Part shown: positions 8,525-18,188 of the stretch, piece by piece | Position numbering within the stretch: position 1 is the first letter of the stretch | How the letters are laid out: each line of letters opens with the position of its first letter | Assembly: GCA_020633895.1 (NCBI GenBank) | Contig: JACKCT010000005.1 | Span: 186,001-250,000, forward strand | DNA length: 64,000 nucleotides | Reading direction: 5' to 3' | Source of the DNA: Deltaproteobacteria bacterium | GTDB taxonomy: Bacteria; Lernaellota; Lernaellaia; JACKCT01 | The notes under the pieces: generated by a model | The model's input: only the letters and a program-made list of their open reading frames with translations | The model's database searches: none | Told to the model about the DNA's origin: nothing | Translations under genes and position numbers: made by a program

Positions 8525-11023
8525 ATGCCTTTTCCGAAGAATTACGACCATAAAGACGTGGAGCCGCGGCTGCAAAAGCGGTGGCACGAGGAGGGGATCT
8601 ACAAATTCGACCCCGCCGATCCCCGTCCGATTTTTTCCGTGGACACGCCGCCGCCGTACGTCTCGGCCGCCCATCTGCATGTGGGGCATGCGATGAGCTA
8701 TTCCCAGGCCGAATTTATCGTGCGTTACAAGCGCATGCGCGGCTTCAACGTCTTTTATCCCATGGGCTTTGACGACAACGGTCTGCCCACCGAGCGCTAC
8801 GTCGAGAAGAAATACAAGATCGACAAATCGAAGATCTCCCGCGAGGAGTTCATCGAGTTGTGCCTGAAGGAGACGCGGGATGGCGCGAAGGTCTACCGGG
8901 ATCTGTGGGAGGCCATGGCGATTTCGGTGGACTGGGATCTGACCTATTCGACGATCAGCCCCCGCGCGGTGAAGACGGCGCAGATGAGCTTTTTGGACCT
9001 CTACAAGAAGGGCCTGATCGAGCGGCGGGAAGACCCGGTGGCGTGGAGTTTCGCGCTCCAGTCGTCGGTGGCCCAGGCGGAGATCGACACCGTCGAACGC
9101 ACCACCCTGCTCAACGACATCGCCTTCAAAGGCCCCGGCGGCGAAAACCTGATCATCTCCACGACGCGTCCCGAGCTGATCCCGGCGTGCGTGGCGCTCT
9201 ATTGCAACCCGGAGGACGAGCGCTATTTGTCGCTGGTGGGCAAAAAGGCGCACGTGCCGCTGTTCGACTACGAGGTCGAGATCCGCACGCACGAGGACGT
9301 GGCCAAGGAGTTCGGCACCGGCTTGATGATGGTCTGCACCTGGGGTGACGCCGAGGACGTGAAGAAATGGAAAGAGGACGGCCTGGAAACCCGGTTCATC
9401 TTCACTGAATACGGCAAACTCAACGACATGGCCGGGCCCTACGCGGGGATGAAGCCCGAGGACGCGCGCAAGGCGATTCTCAATGACTTGAACGAGGCCG
9501 GCCTGTTGCTCAAGCAAAAAGAGCAGACGCAGTTCGTCGGCATCCATGACCGCTCGGGCGTTCCCGTCGAGTTCAACCACTCGCCCCAGTGGTTCATCAA
9601 GGTCATGCCCTTCGTGAACGACTACCTCAAGCGTTCGGAAGAACTCAACTGGTTCCCCGAACACTTCAAGACGCGGCTCGACCACTGGATCGAAGGCCTC
9701 AAGTGGGACTGGTGCATCAGCCGCCAGCGGTTCTACGGCGTGCCCTTCCCGGTGTGGTACGACGAGGAGACCGGCGAGCCGATCGTCGCCGACGAGTCCA
9801 TGCTGCCCATCGATCCGACGATGACCCAGCCGCCGGAATCGTTGACCAAGGGCCGCAAGGTCCGGCCCGAGCCGGACGTGATGGACACGTGGATGACCTC
9901 CAGCCTTTCGCCGCTTATCAATGCGAACTGGGCGTTCGAGAACGACGCGGAACATCCGAACCTGGTCGGCAAGATTTATCCCATGTCCATCCGCGTCCAG
10001 GCGTTCGAGATCATCCGCACCTGGCTGTTCTACACCCTGGTCAAAAGCCACCACCACACCGACAGCCTGCCTTGGTCGGATGTGATGATTTCGGGGTGGG
10101 GTTTGGACGCCAAGGGCAAGAAGATGAGCAAGTCGGCGGGCAATTTCGTCGATCCGGGCCCGGTGATCGAGAAATACGGCGCGGACGCGGTGCGCTATTG
10201 GGCCGCCGGCGCCACGCTGGGCCACGACCTGCGTTACAACGAGCGGGACGTGGCCAACGGCAAGAAGCTGATGACCAAGCTGTGGAACGCCAGCAAGTTC
10301 GTCGGGATGCAGCTAAAAATTGAAACGGAGGGGGACGAGTCCTGGCGCGAGCTGATGCCGGGCACGCCGACGATGATCGACCGCTGGGTCGTCTCCCGCC
10401 TGCAGCAGGTCATCGACGAGACGACGAAATATTTCGACAAATATGAATACAGCCACGCCCTGGCGGCGGTGGAGCGCTTTTTCTTCTCGGAGTTTTGCGA
10501 CAACTACATCGAGATCGTCAAAGAGCGCTTCTGGAATCCGGATCAGTTCGACGAGGGCGTGGTCGAGGCGGCGCGGCACACGCTGGCGACGGTGAACCTG
10601 ACGGTCCTCAAGCTCATGGCGCCGGTGATCCCGTACATCACCGACGAGATCTACCGCATGATCTACCAGGGTTACGACCGGCAGGTGTCGGTGCATGTCG
10701 CCCCGTGGCCCGAATCGGACGCCGCGAAAATCGACGCCGACGCGGTGGAGGCGGGACGGTTGTTGATCGCCGTGCTGACCGGCGCGCGCCGTTGGAAGAC
10801 GACGCAGCAGGTCAACCCGAATTTTCCCCTGGCGAAATTGACGGTCAGTGCTCCCGAGGCGATGGCCGCGAAGCTTTCGCCTCTGGCCGAGGACCTGAAG
10901 GCCGCCGCCCACGCCGACGAGCTGGACTTCGCCCCCGGAGGCGAGATCGAAACCGAGATCGAAGAGATCAAACTGGCGTGCGTGCTGGGCGAAAAGAAAC
11001 CCCGGTCGGACGGGCAGGGTTAG
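8525..11023 (+). CDS. valS: Valyl-tRNA synthetase (archaeal/short type)
   Basis: 832 residues. It charges tRNA-Val in the cytoplasm. Class I signature HVGH (52-55, following TPPPYVSAAHL), the GFDDNGLPTERYVEKKY block, an editing (CP1) region around 190-340, and KMSKS at 533-537. The anticodon-binding helical domain follows. The C-terminal coiled-coil arm typical of most bacterial ValRS is absent, as in the archaeal-type enzymes also found in some bacteria. GAGGAGCCGGGTGC precedes the ATG. The dCTP deaminase gene starts 6 nt after the stop, so the two are co-transcribed. Confidence 0.95.
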   Translation: MPFPKNYDHKDVEPRLQKRWHEEGIYKFDPADPRPIFSVDTPPPYVSAAHLHVGHAMSYSQAEFIVRYKRMRGFNVFYPMGFDDNGLPTERYVEKKYKIDKSKISREEFIELCLKETRDGAKVYRDLWEAMAISVDWDLTYSTISPRAVKTAQMSFLDLYKKGLIERREDPVAWSFALQSSVAQAEIDTVERTTLLNDIAFKGPGGENLIISTTRPELIPACVALYCNPEDERYLSLVGKKAHVPLFDYEVEIRTHEDVAKEFGTGLMMVCTWGDAEDVKKWKEDGLETRFIFTEYGKLNDMAGPYAGMKPEDARKAILNDLNEAGLLLKQKEQTQFVGIHDRSGVPVEFNHSPQWFIKVMPFVNDYLKRSEELNWFPEHFKTRLDHWIEGLKWDWCISRQRFYGVPFPVWYDEETGEPIVADESMLPIDPTMTQPPESLTKGRKVRPEPDVMDTWMTSSLSPLINANWAFENDAEHPNLVGKIYPMSIRVQAFEIIRTWLFYTLVKSHHHTDSLPWSDVMISGWGLDAKGKKMSKSAGNFVDPGPVIEKYGADAVRYWAAGATLGHDLRYNERDVANGKKLMTKLWNASKFVGMQLKIETEGDESWRELMPGTPTMIDRWVVSRLQQVIDETTKYFDKYEYSHALAAVERFFFSEFCDNYIEIVKERFWNPDQFDEGVVEAARHTLATVNLTVLKLMAPVIPYITDEIYRMIYQGYDRQVSVHVAPWPESDAAKIDADAVEAGRLLIAVLTGARRWKTTQQVNPNFPLAKLTVSAPEAMAAKLSPLAEDLKAAAHADELDFAPGGEIETEIEEIKLACVLGEKKPRSDGQG

Positions 11024-11029
11024 GCGACG

Positions 11030-12169
11030 ATGGGCGACGCACGGTCGGGCATTCTGCCGTCCCAATGGATCAGGCAGGCGATCGACGACGGTGTCATCGA
11101 ATCGGCGACGCCGATTGCCGACGACCAGATCCAGCCCAACAGCCTCGACCTGCGCATCGGCGAGCGCGGCCATCGGGTGCGTTGCTCGTTTTTGCCCGGC
11201 CGGGAAGGCGTCGCTAAAAAGCTGGATCGTTACCGGTGGTACGACCTGAATCTCTCCAAGCACGACGACGACGGCAGCTTCCTCGAACGCAATCAGGTCT
11301 ACCTCTTTCCCCTCGACGAATCGCTCAAGCTGCCCAAGGGCATCAGCGGGCGAGCCAACCCGAAAAGTTCAACCGGGCGTCTGGACGTGTTCACGCGCTT
11401 GGTGGTGGAAGACGGAACGGCCTTCGACGAGGTGCCGGACGGCTACCACGGCAAATTGTACCTGGAAGTGGTGCCGCGCTCGTTCGCGATTCGGGTACGT
11501 CCGGGGGATTCGTTCGCGCAGATCCGCTTCCAACGGGGCAATGCCCAACTGGCCGACGCCGAGGTGGCCGAACTGCTGAAGACCGAGCCGATGGTGCTCA
11601 GTCGGGGTCGCGAGGCAATCCCGGTCGATACGCTGACGATCAGCTCGGGCGTGTGGCTGTCGGTGCAGTTGACCAAGTCGGCCGAGGCCGAGGACGACAT
11701 CATCGGTTTTCAGGCGCGCAAAAATACCCAGCCGATCGACCTGCGCGACCGGGGCTTGGACCCGAACGAATATTGGGACGTCATCCGATCAGGCACCGGG
11801 CCGGTGATCCTGGAACCCGACGAGTTCTATATCTTCGCATCCCAAGAGTTGGTGCGCCTGCCGCCCGAGTATTGCGCGGAGATGGTGCCGTTCGACGCCG
11901 GCAGCGGCGAGCTACGAACGCACTACGCGGGTTTCTTCGACTCGGGTTTCGGCTTCAACCGGGACGGTCAAAGCGAGGGCGCGGCGGTGGTTCTGGAAAT
12001 CCGCAATCGCGACGTGCCGTTCCTGGTCGACAACTCCAACGTCCTGTTCCGCCTGCTCGTCCTGCGCAACACCGAGCCGCCGGAAATCCTCTACGGCGCC
12101 GACCGGCCGTCGAACTACCAGGGTCAGAAGCTCAAGCTGGCCAAGCAATTCGGGGCGCCGAGGGGATAG
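11030..12169 (+). CDS. dcd: 2'-deoxycytidine 5'-triphosphate deaminase, long tandem form
   Basis: 379 residues, about twice the length of ordinary Dcd, fitting the fused two-domain DCD family (PF06559 type). It converts dCTP to dUTP, feeding dUMP to thymidylate synthase. Visible blocks: GILPSQWIRQAIDDGVI, QIQPNSLDLRIGE (substrate-side region), GRANPKSSTGRLDVF (counterpart of the RSS motif), a second half with LEPDEFYIFASQELVRLP and HYAGFFDSGFGF, and VLFRLLVLRNTEPP. It starts 6 nt after valS. ThyX and NrdJ nearby complete a plausible dNTP route. Confidence in family is high; kinetics and regulation cannot be inferred. Confidence 0.88.
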   Translation: MGDARSGILPSQWIRQAIDDGVIESATPIADDQIQPNSLDLRIGERGHRVRCSFLPGREGVAKKLDRYRWYDLNLSKHDDDGSFLERNQVYLFPLDESLKLPKGISGRANPKSSTGRLDVFTRLVVEDGTAFDEVPDGYHGKLYLEVVPRSFAIRVRPGDSFAQIRFQRGNAQLADAEVAELLKTEPMVLSRGREAIPVDTLTISSGVWLSVQLTKSAEAEDDIIGFQARKNTQPIDLRDRGLDPNEYWDVIRSGTGPVILEPDEFYIFASQELVRLPPEYCAEMVPFDAGSGELRTHYAGFFDSGFGFNRDGQSEGAAVVLEIRNRDVPFLVDNSNVLFRLLVLRNTEPPEILYGADRPSNYQGQKLKLAKQFGAPRG

Positions 12170-12208
12170 CGGGCGCCGTTCTTTCCGGAGCCGCGATTGG
12201 GTCCGACA

Positions 12209-12492
12209 GAGCCGCGCGCGGTAGCAAGCGAGTTCGTCCAACCTCATGAGAATCGTTGTCATCCCGAGTGTAACGAGGGACCGCTCGTGCGTTGTATGTA
12301 AAATATTTCGACGAATCAGAGCCCCAAGCGTTAGCGCGGGGTTGTCGAGCGGCACGTCCCCGCGTTTCTCTTACAACGTCCATTCTTGACGCTCGATCCG
12401 CTCGACGACCCCTCCCTGACGGTCGGGGCTCTGTTTGGGCATGGCCTCTACCGACATCGCACGCGAGGTCCCTCATTGCATTCGGGATGACA
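12209..12492. repeat. Nested extragenic repeats: family A copy 3 plus family D arms
   Basis: Family A arms start at 12209 (CAGAGCCGCGCGCGGTAGC) and 12317 (CAGAGCCCCAAGCG) and close at 12433 (GACGGTCGGGGCTCTG). Family D arms (TGTCATCCCGAGTGTAACG at 12257 and its complement ending TCGGGATGACA at 12492) interleave with them. The whole block lies between convergent genes. Confidence 0.75.
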
Positions 12493-12517
12493 AGCATTTT
12501 ACCAAGGCCGTCTCGAA

Positions 12518-12570
12518 AACGCGTCAGCGTCGGAGACGCGAAGCATCTCCCAGTCCATACCGACTACGGC
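12518..12570. repeat. Extragenic repeat, family B, copy 3 (3' half)
   Basis: CGCGTCAGCG...GACGCGAAGCATC...CAGTCCAT...CGACTACGGC shares order and sequence with the distal half of the family B copy at 59617-59707. Only the terminator separates it from the nrdJ 3' end. Confidence 0.6.
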
Positions 12571-12572
12571 AT

Positions 12573-12601
12573 AAAAAAAGCGGGGCTGCTGGAGGCCCCG
12601 C
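12573..12601 (-). terminator. Rho-independent terminator of nrdJ
   Basis: GCGGGGC, an 8-nt loop and GCCCCGC form a 7-bp stem. On the minus strand it is followed by seven T, about 60 bp beyond the nrdJ stop. Confidence 0.85.
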
Positions 12602-12660
12602 GTTGATCGAGATCTCGCGCGCTGTTCGTAGGACTTCGCGCGATTCGGTTTTTCGGTCTT

Positions 12661-15600
12661 TTAAGAACAGCCCGTCGTCGTGCCGCAGGACACGCATTTC
12701 AGGCACGTGCCGTTGCGGACCATGGTGAACTGACCGCATTCGGTGCAAGCGTCGCCGGTGAAGCCTTTTTCCCGCGACTGGCGGATCTTGCGCATGGTGG
12801 ACGACTCGTTGCGCACCGGTACGGTCGTCTTCTTGGCGTGCTCGACGCTGTGGTCCAGCGTGTGCTCGACGACGACCTGGTTCTTGGCCAGGGCGATGTT
12901 GCCGTGCGTGGGCGCGTCGTGGGAAGGCACCGCCTTGAGGGCCGCCCGTCCGCCGGCCTGGTTGACCGGTCCCGTGGGAGCCGATCCGTTGGCGCCGGAC
13001 ACCACGTTGGTCGAGGTCGCCTTGGTGGACCCGCCGCCGTTTTTGTTGGTGGGGCTGGGCAGCGGCACGTTGCGGATGATGACCTCTTCCTCGTCCGAGT
13101 CGTGGCTCTGGTCGTCCCAGGCTTCGCCCGTGGTGAGGGGATCGCGCTGCAGGGCGTCGGCGGTCACGTCCAGTTCGTCGGCCGAGTCCACATGGGCCAG
13201 ATCCTCCCGGCTCAGGTAGCTGATGGCCAGCTCGCGGAAGACGTAGTCGATGATGGAGGTGGCCATCTTGACGCGGCCGTGGCCGTCGACCATGCCGTTG
13301 GGCTCGAAGCGCGTGAAGATGAACGCGTCGACGAATTCCTCCAAAGGCACGCCGTGCTGCAGGCCCAGGCTCACCGCGATGGCGAAGCTGTTCATCAAGG
13401 ACCGGAACGCGGCGCCCTCTTTCGCCATGTCCAGGAAGATCTCGCCGAGCCCGCCGTCTTCGTATTCACCGGTACGCAGATAGATCTTGTGTCCGCCGAT
13501 GGTGGCCTTTTGGGTGTAGCCCCGGCGGCGGCCCGGCAGGCGGCGGCGCTTATTGACGTAACGCACCACGATGCGTTCGGTGATGTGCTCGGCGACCTTC
13601 TCGATCTGCTCGACCACCGACTCGCTGTCCTCCATGGCCGCGGCCAGGGGCTGGGAGAGCTTGGAGCCGTCGCGATACAGGGCCACGCCCTTGAGCATGA
13701 GCTGCCAACCCTTCAGGTAGGAGTCCTGCACGTCGGCGATGGTGGAGTCGGTGGGCATATTGACCGTCTTGCTGATGGCGCCGGAGATGAACGGCTGGGC
13801 CGCGGCCATCATCTTGATGTGGCCGTCGATGGCGATGAAGCGCTTGCCCTTGCGTCCGCAGCGGTTGGCGCAGTCGAAGACCGGCAGGTGCTTGTCCTGC
13901 AGATAGGGCGCGCCTTCCAGCGTCATCGTGCCGCAGACGTAGTCCTCGGCGGCCTGGATGTGGTCGTCGGAAAAGCCCAGGGCGCGCAGCAGGCGGAAGC
14001 CCGGCAGGTCCACCGACTCGGCGCTGATGCCCAGGGTCTGGGTGAGGAATTCCTTGCCCAAGGTATAGGTGGAGAAGGCCTGTTCCAGCGAGAACGCGGT
14101 GGACAGGGATTTTTCGATCTTGTCCAGGACCTCCTGCGTGAAGCCCTTGGCCGACAGGGAGTCGTGGTTGATGTGGGGCGCGCCGGCCAGGGTTTGGCGG
14201 CCGGTGGCGTAAGCGATGATCGCGCTGATCTCCGACTCGCCGTAGCCCAGCTTGCGCAATGCCGGGGGGATGCCCTGGTTGATGATCTTGAAGTAGCCGC
14301 CGCCGGCCAGTTTCTTGAACTTGACCAGGGAGTAGTCCGGCTCGATGCCCGTGGTGTCGCAGTCCATGACCAGGCCGATGGTGCCGGTGGGGGCGATGAC
14401 GGTGGTCTGGGCGTTGCGATAGCCGTTCTTTTCGCCCAGGCGCAGCGCCCGGTCCCAGGCCTCCCGGGCCGCCGCCAGCAGATCTTCCGGGCAGTCGTGA
14501 GGATCGACACCCTGGGGCGCGATGGTCAGGTCCTCAAAGGCGTCCGGCGCCTCGTTGTACACGGCGCGGCGGTGGTTGCGGATGACGCGCAGCATGGATT
14601 CGGCGTTTTCGCTGTAGCGCTCGAAGGCGCCCAGTTCCCCGGCCATTTCGGCGCTGGTGGCGTAGGACTCCGCGGTCATCAGCGCGGTGATGGCGCCGCA
14701 GATCGCCCGTCCGGCGTCCGAGTCGTAGGCCAGGCCCATGCGCATGAGCATATTGCCGATGTTGGCGTAGCCCAGACCCAGGGTGCGGTACTCGTAGCTT
14801 TTGAGGGCGATTTCCTCACTGGGGAAGGAGGCCATCAACACGCTGATTTCCAGGGCGATCGTCCACAGGCGGCAGGCGTGCTTGAAGCCGTCGATGTCGA
14901 AGGTGCCGTCCTCATTGAGGAAATGCACCAGGTTGATCGACGCCAGGTTGCAGGCGGTGTCGTCCAGGAACATGTACTCGGAGCAGGGGTTGGACGCGTT
15001 GATGCGTCCGCCGGCCGGGCAGGTGTGCCATTCGTTGATGGTGGTGTCGTACTGCACGCCCGGATCGGCGCTGGCCCAGGCGTTGTAGCCGATTTTGTCC
15101 CACAACTCGCGGGCCGAGACTTCCTTGGCGACCTTGCCGTCCCGGCGATAGTAGAGCTTCCAGGGCTCGTCGTTTTGCACGGCGCGGAAGAACTCGTTGG
15201 GGATGCGCACCGAGTTGTTGGCGTTCTGGCCGGAGACGGTGCCGTAGGCCTCGGACTGCCAGTCCACGTCGTACTCGTTGATCTCGATGTCCACCACGCC
15301 CTGCTTGGCGTAGCCCACGATGCGTTGGATGAATGTTTCGGGGATGCGCGCGTTCCTCGCGTCGGACAGGGCGATGCGCAGTTTTTCGTTCTTTTTGGGA
15401 TCGAACTCGGGTTCGCCGCTCGCCGTGTCCCGGGCGGCGCGAAGGATGTCGCGGAAGCGCTCCTTCATGATCTTCGAACCCGTGACCAGGGCGGCGACCT
15501 TCTCCTCTTCCTTGGTCTTCCAGTCGATGAACTCCTCGATGTCCGGGTGGTCCATGTCCAGGCACACCATCTTGGCCGCCCGGCGGGTGGTGCCCCCCGA

Positions 15601-16359
15601 CTTGATCGCGCCGGCCGCCCGGTCGCCGATCTTCAAAAACGACATCAGGCCCGAGCTTTTGCCGCCGCCGGACAGGCGCTCGCCCTCGCCCCGCAGGTTC
15701 GAGAAGTTGGAGCCGGTGCCCGAGCCGAACTTGAACAGCCGGGCCTCCCGCGTCCACAGATCCATGATGCCGCCCTTGTTGACCAGATCGTCGCTGACCG
15801 ACTGGATGAAGCAGGCATGGGGCTGGGGGCGCTGGTAGGTGTTCTTGCAGCGCTCGAGCTTCTTGGTCTTGGGGTTGAAGAAATAGTGCCCCTGGGGACG
15901 GCCGGCGATGCCGTAAGCCCAGTACAGACCCGTGTTGAACCACTGGGGCGAGTTGGGTGCCGCGATCTGGCGGCACAACATATAGGCCATTTCTTCCTGG
16001 AAGGCCCGGCCGTCCTCGGCCGTGTCGAAATAGCCGTTCTTCTTGCCCCAGTCGGCCCACGTGCCGGACAGGCGATCGAAGACCTGGCGGGCGTCGTTCT
16101 CGCCGCCTTTCTTGATCCGACCGCTTTCGTCCTTGACCGATTGGCTGCTCTCGTCGAGGACCGGCACGTCGGTGCGTCGGAAGTACTTCTGAGCCAGGAT
16201 GTCGGTGGCGACCTGAGACCAGCCCTCCGGAACCGTCACGTCGTCATTGCGATGCACCACCGACCCATCCGGGTTGGTGATCACGCTGGAGCGCTTGACG
16301 AACTTGAAGGAGGAGTAAGGGCTTTGGCCTTTCTTGGTAAATCGCCGAGGAATTTTCAC
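12661..16359 (-). CDS. nrdJ: Adenosylcobalamin-dependent (class II) ribonucleotide reductase
   Basis: 1232 residues. It reduces ribonucleoside diphosphates to deoxy forms using adenosylcobalamin and needs no oxygen-dependent metallocofactor. Landmarks: NSPQWFNTG (136-144), [39 protein letters not shown] (about 456-474, active-site Cys region), [20 protein letters not shown], then a TSCPA-type domain (about 1005-1095) and a C-terminal zinc-ribbon-like tail with Cys at 1205, 1208, 1219, 1222, 1225 and 1231. Length is normal for the long NrdJ class. A cobalamin adenosyltransferase at 48867 can supply its cofactor. A candidate NrdR-box pair lies upstream. Confidence 0.95.
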   Translation of the reverse strand: MKIPRRFTKKGQSPYSSFKFVKRSSVITNPDGSVVHRNDDVTVPEGWSQVATDILAQKYFRRTDVPVLDESSQSVKDESGRIKKGGENDARQVFDRLSGTWADWGKKNGYFDTAEDGRAFQEEMAYMLCRQIAAPNSPQWFNTGLYWAYGIAGRPQGHYFFNPKTKKLERCKNTYQRPQPHACFIQSVSDDLVNKGGIMDLWTREARLFKFGSGTGSNFSNLRGEGERLSGGGKSSGLMSFLKIGDRAAGAIKSGGTTRRAAKMVCLDMDHPDIEEFIDWKTKEEEKVAALVTGSKIMKERFRDILRAARDTASGEPEFDPKKNEKLRIALSDARNARIPETFIQRIVGYAKQGVVDIEINEYDVDWQSEAYGTVSGQNANNSVRIPNEFFRAVQNDEPWKLYYRRDGKVAKEVSARELWDKIGYNAWASADPGVQYDTTINEWHTCPAGGRINASNPCSEYMFLDDTACNLASINLVHFLNEDGTFDIDGFKHACRLWTIALEISVLMASFPSEEIALKSYEYRTLGLGYANIGNMLMRMGLAYDSDAGRAICGAITALMTAESYATSAEMAGELGAFERYSENAESMLRVIRNHRRAVYNEAPDAFEDLTIAPQGVDPHDCPEDLLAAAREAWDRALRLGEKNGYRNAQTTVIAPTGTIGLVMDCDTTGIEPDYSLVKFKKLAGGGYFKIINQGIPPALRKLGYGESEISAIIAYATGRQTLAGAPHINHDSLSAKGFTQEVLDKIEKSLSTAFSLEQAFSTYTLGKEFLTQTLGISAESVDLPGFRLLRALGFSDDHIQAAEDYVCGTMTLEGAPYLQDKHLPVFDCANRCGRKGKRFIAIDGHIKMMAAAQPFISGAISKTVNMPTDSTIADVQDSYLKGWQLMLKGVALYRDGSKLSQPLAAAMEDSESVVEQIEKVAEHITERIVVRYVNKRRRLPGRRRGYTQKATIGGHKIYLRTGEYEDGGLGEIFLDMAKEGAAFRSLMNSFAIAVSLGLQHGVPLEEFVDAFIFTRFEPNGMVDGHGRVKMATSIIDYVFRELAISYLSREDLAHVDSADELDVTADALQRDPLTTGEAWDDQSHDSDEEEVIIRNVPLPSPTNKNGGGSTKATSTNVVSGANGSAPTGPVNQAGGRAALKAVPSHDAPTHGNIALAKNQVVVEHTLDHSVEHAKKTTVPVRNESSTMRKIRQSREKGFTGDACTECGQFTMVRNGTCLKCVSCGTTTGCS

Positions 16360-16484
16360 GGTTGCGACTCCGATGATGCGTTTGAGGGTTTCTCTCCAAA
16401 ATGCGGGGGCCAGTCATTGTTTTGGAGCGACAGCAATCGCTCGGCCCCGATGCCTACCGTCCATTGATGTCTGAAAACCAGGAC

Positions 16485-16532
16485 CCACAAGATATAGACA
16501 TTTTGCGACGGATGGCAAGCAAAATATTTCCG
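16485..16532 (-). promoter_or_regulatory. Candidate NrdR-box pair upstream of nrdJ
   Basis: CCACAAGATATAGACA (16485-16500) and AAGCAAAATATTTCCG (16517-16532) resemble the NrdR consensus acaCwAtATaTwgtgt at about 11 and 9 of 16 positions. Their centres are 32 bp apart, close to the three-turn spacing typical of NrdR sites. They lie about 125-175 bp upstream of the nrdJ start codon. The second box is weak. Confidence 0.35.
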
Positions 16533-16981
16533 GCCGCCGAGAAAAGGGGGCGGGCATGCATTTCACCGCGGGACGGCGATCCCACAACTCAATTGTATCA
16601 GGCGGATGGCAGCGTACGAGCAGAATTTTTCGGGCGAAAGGGTGGGGATGGGCGGTGGATGAAACTGTGGACGGTCGAAAATCGGCCGGAGCATGGCTTA
16701 AAAGCCTTATAATTTTAGATGCTTATCTTGTTGGCTTTGGCCGTAAGTCGTCGAGGCTGGGCGAACTTGTCCACATCGGCGGCCGAAATATTTTTTTCGC
16801 GGCGCGATTTTTCCTCATGGCGGTGGCGTGACGCCGGCCCGCGATCCGGCGGCTGTCGGCGGGCTGAACGGCGGTCTGTCCGGGCAAATCGGGGCCCCCA
16901 AGATGTTGCGTCCCGGCAAGGGCCCGTCCCCCAGGGGGTTGGGCCGAAAAGTTGTAGAAAACGGCCCGTGGAGGCGAAAAG

Positions 16982-16990
16982 TTATCCACA
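16982..16990 (+). promoter_or_regulatory. DnaA-box consensus
   Basis: TTATCCACA is a perfect match to the high-affinity DnaA box. TTGTCCACA at 16768-16776 differs by one base. There are no replication-initiation genes nearby, so this is noted only as a possible regulatory site. Confidence 0.35.
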
Positions 16991-17040
16991 AGTAACTTTG
17001 GCGCTCGCGGACGGCGAAAGACCGTCGTTCGGGGACGAAA

Positions 17041-17976
17041 TCAGCGCGTCAGCGAGTAAATCAAAGCGCCGATTCCCACCGCCGCGCCGATGCCGACGAT
17101 GAGCGCGACGACCTTGGCCCAGGACGTGGGCGCCTTGCCTTGCACTTTCCCGGACTGGCCGTTGACGAGGAAGCGATAGACTTCGCCCTTGTAGCGATAG
17201 GCCGCGATCCAGAGGGGTAGCAGGGCCAGATCGTGCGTGACGTTCGAGAGGCGCGTGACGACGTTGACGTTTTGGTATCGGTCGCCGGGCACCATCGCCT
17301 CGCACGCTTCGTGCTCCATGCGGTGAAATTCCTCTTTTGCCGAACGCACCGCCACTTCCAGCGTCGTGGTGGGATTTTCCGCGGCGTAGCCCATGAGGTA
17401 TTCGGGGGCATAGGGAACGGCCTTGGTCATGTCGAAGGGCTGGATATTCGTTTCCCAAGCCTGCGTCATGGCGGCGGAGGCCACGACGAGCAGATCGTCG
17501 TACCGGGATTGATGCTGCCCGGAGGCGGGTTGCCAGCGCGTCTTGGTGACGGTGCGATACTCGGTGCGCGATTGTCCCTGGGCATCGCGCACGGTGTGCG
17601 GCTCCTGCTCGGTGTAGTCGTAGCCCGCGTCGCCGGTCCACGACGATTCGGCGTTCGCCCCCACCGCCCAGAAGGGCAGGTACACGCCCCGCAGATTCTC
17701 CACCGACGCGCTCGACGTCAGATCCCGAGGCCGAAACCACCCGTTGCCCAGCCATTTCCAGAAAAGCTCCAGCGCCTTGTCCCGATCGATTTGGAACAAC
17801 ACGAGGCGTTGCGGCCGGGGGATGTCCGGCTCGGCGGTCTCGATGACGTGATTCGATCCGCAATAGGGACACGTCAGCGAGCGCGTGTGGATGTCGTAGC
17901 TGATCTGGGCGCCGCAGGATTCGCACTTGAGCGTTTTGACCTGCGTATCAAAGCCGGTCGGCGTGGATTCGGGCAT
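17041..17976 (-). CDS. Zinc-ribbon protein with C-terminal membrane anchor
   Basis: 311 residues. An N-terminal zinc ribbon C18-x2-C21...C36-x2-C39 (CESCGAQ...CPYCGSN) is followed by a long soluble region with a YLPFWAVGA segment and a LALLPLWIAAYRYKGE segment, and a final transmembrane helix (about 286-308, VVALIVGIGAAVGIGALIY). Such proteins are often labelled as TFIIB-type zinc-finger or replication-factor-Y-like, but no helicase domain is present here and the role is unknown. I chose the ATG at 17976 (GAGGA just upstream); a longer frame runs into the divergent thyX region and is unlikely. It is transcribed divergently from thyX. Confidence 0.75.
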   Translation of the reverse strand: MPESTPTGFDTQVKTLKCESCGAQISYDIHTRSLTCPYCGSNHVIETAEPDIPRPQRLVLFQIDRDKALELFWKWLGNGWFRPRDLTSSASVENLRGVYLPFWAVGANAESSWTGDAGYDYTEQEPHTVRDAQGQSRTEYRTVTKTRWQPASGQHQSRYDDLLVVASAAMTQAWETNIQPFDMTKAVPYAPEYLMGYAAENPTTTLEVAVRSAKEEFHRMEHEACEAMVPGDRYQNVNVVTRLSNVTHDLALLPLWIAAYRYKGEVYRFLVNGQSGKVQGKAPTSWAKVVALIVGIGAAVGIGALIYSLTR

Positions 17977-18188
17977 GACGTCCTCGATGGGCAAGGGGGA
18001 TGTCGCTCTATCGTGCCGGGAAAATTTTCCGTTGCCAATTCCAAGATCGGGTTCAGCAAGATCGCGCTCGGATTGGAGAGGCGATGCGTGGGGGTTGGGC
18101 CGGGTTGACTCCCACGAGGCATCCGTATTTGATAGGGCACTTTTCTCGCTATCCCGATGCCCGAATGCTCGAAAGGAACGCGACGCCG

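Larger units (their letters stand above)
16360..17040. other. 681-bp intergenic region upstream of nrdJ
   Basis: No convincing gene is present: the short frames here lack good start signals and homology features. It contains two NrdR-box-like sequences, an AT-rich patch near 16690-16730, a perfect DnaA-box consensus at 16982-16990 and a one-mismatch DnaA-like site at 16768-16776. No cobalamin-riboswitch core was recognised on the nrdJ strand. Confidence 0.5.

Noticed and set aside
12838-16467. 1209-codon open frame on the plus strand opposite nrdJ
   Set aside because: It is the antisense of a strongly conserved gene; the translation is Val/Gly/Arg/Asp-rich low-information sequence, the usual effect of GC-rich third positions.
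16401-16712. 103-codon frame upstream of nrdJ
   Set aside because: No Shine-Dalgarno, no domain features, and it overlaps the likely nrdJ control region.
16768-16990. Replication origin
   Set aside because: Only one perfect and one imperfect DnaA box and no dnaA, dnaN, gyrB or parAB nearby.
16360-17040. Cobalamin riboswitch upstream of nrdJ
   Set aside because: I looked for the B12-box core and paired elements on the nrdJ strand and did not find them; B12-dependent enzymes are also not the usual targets.
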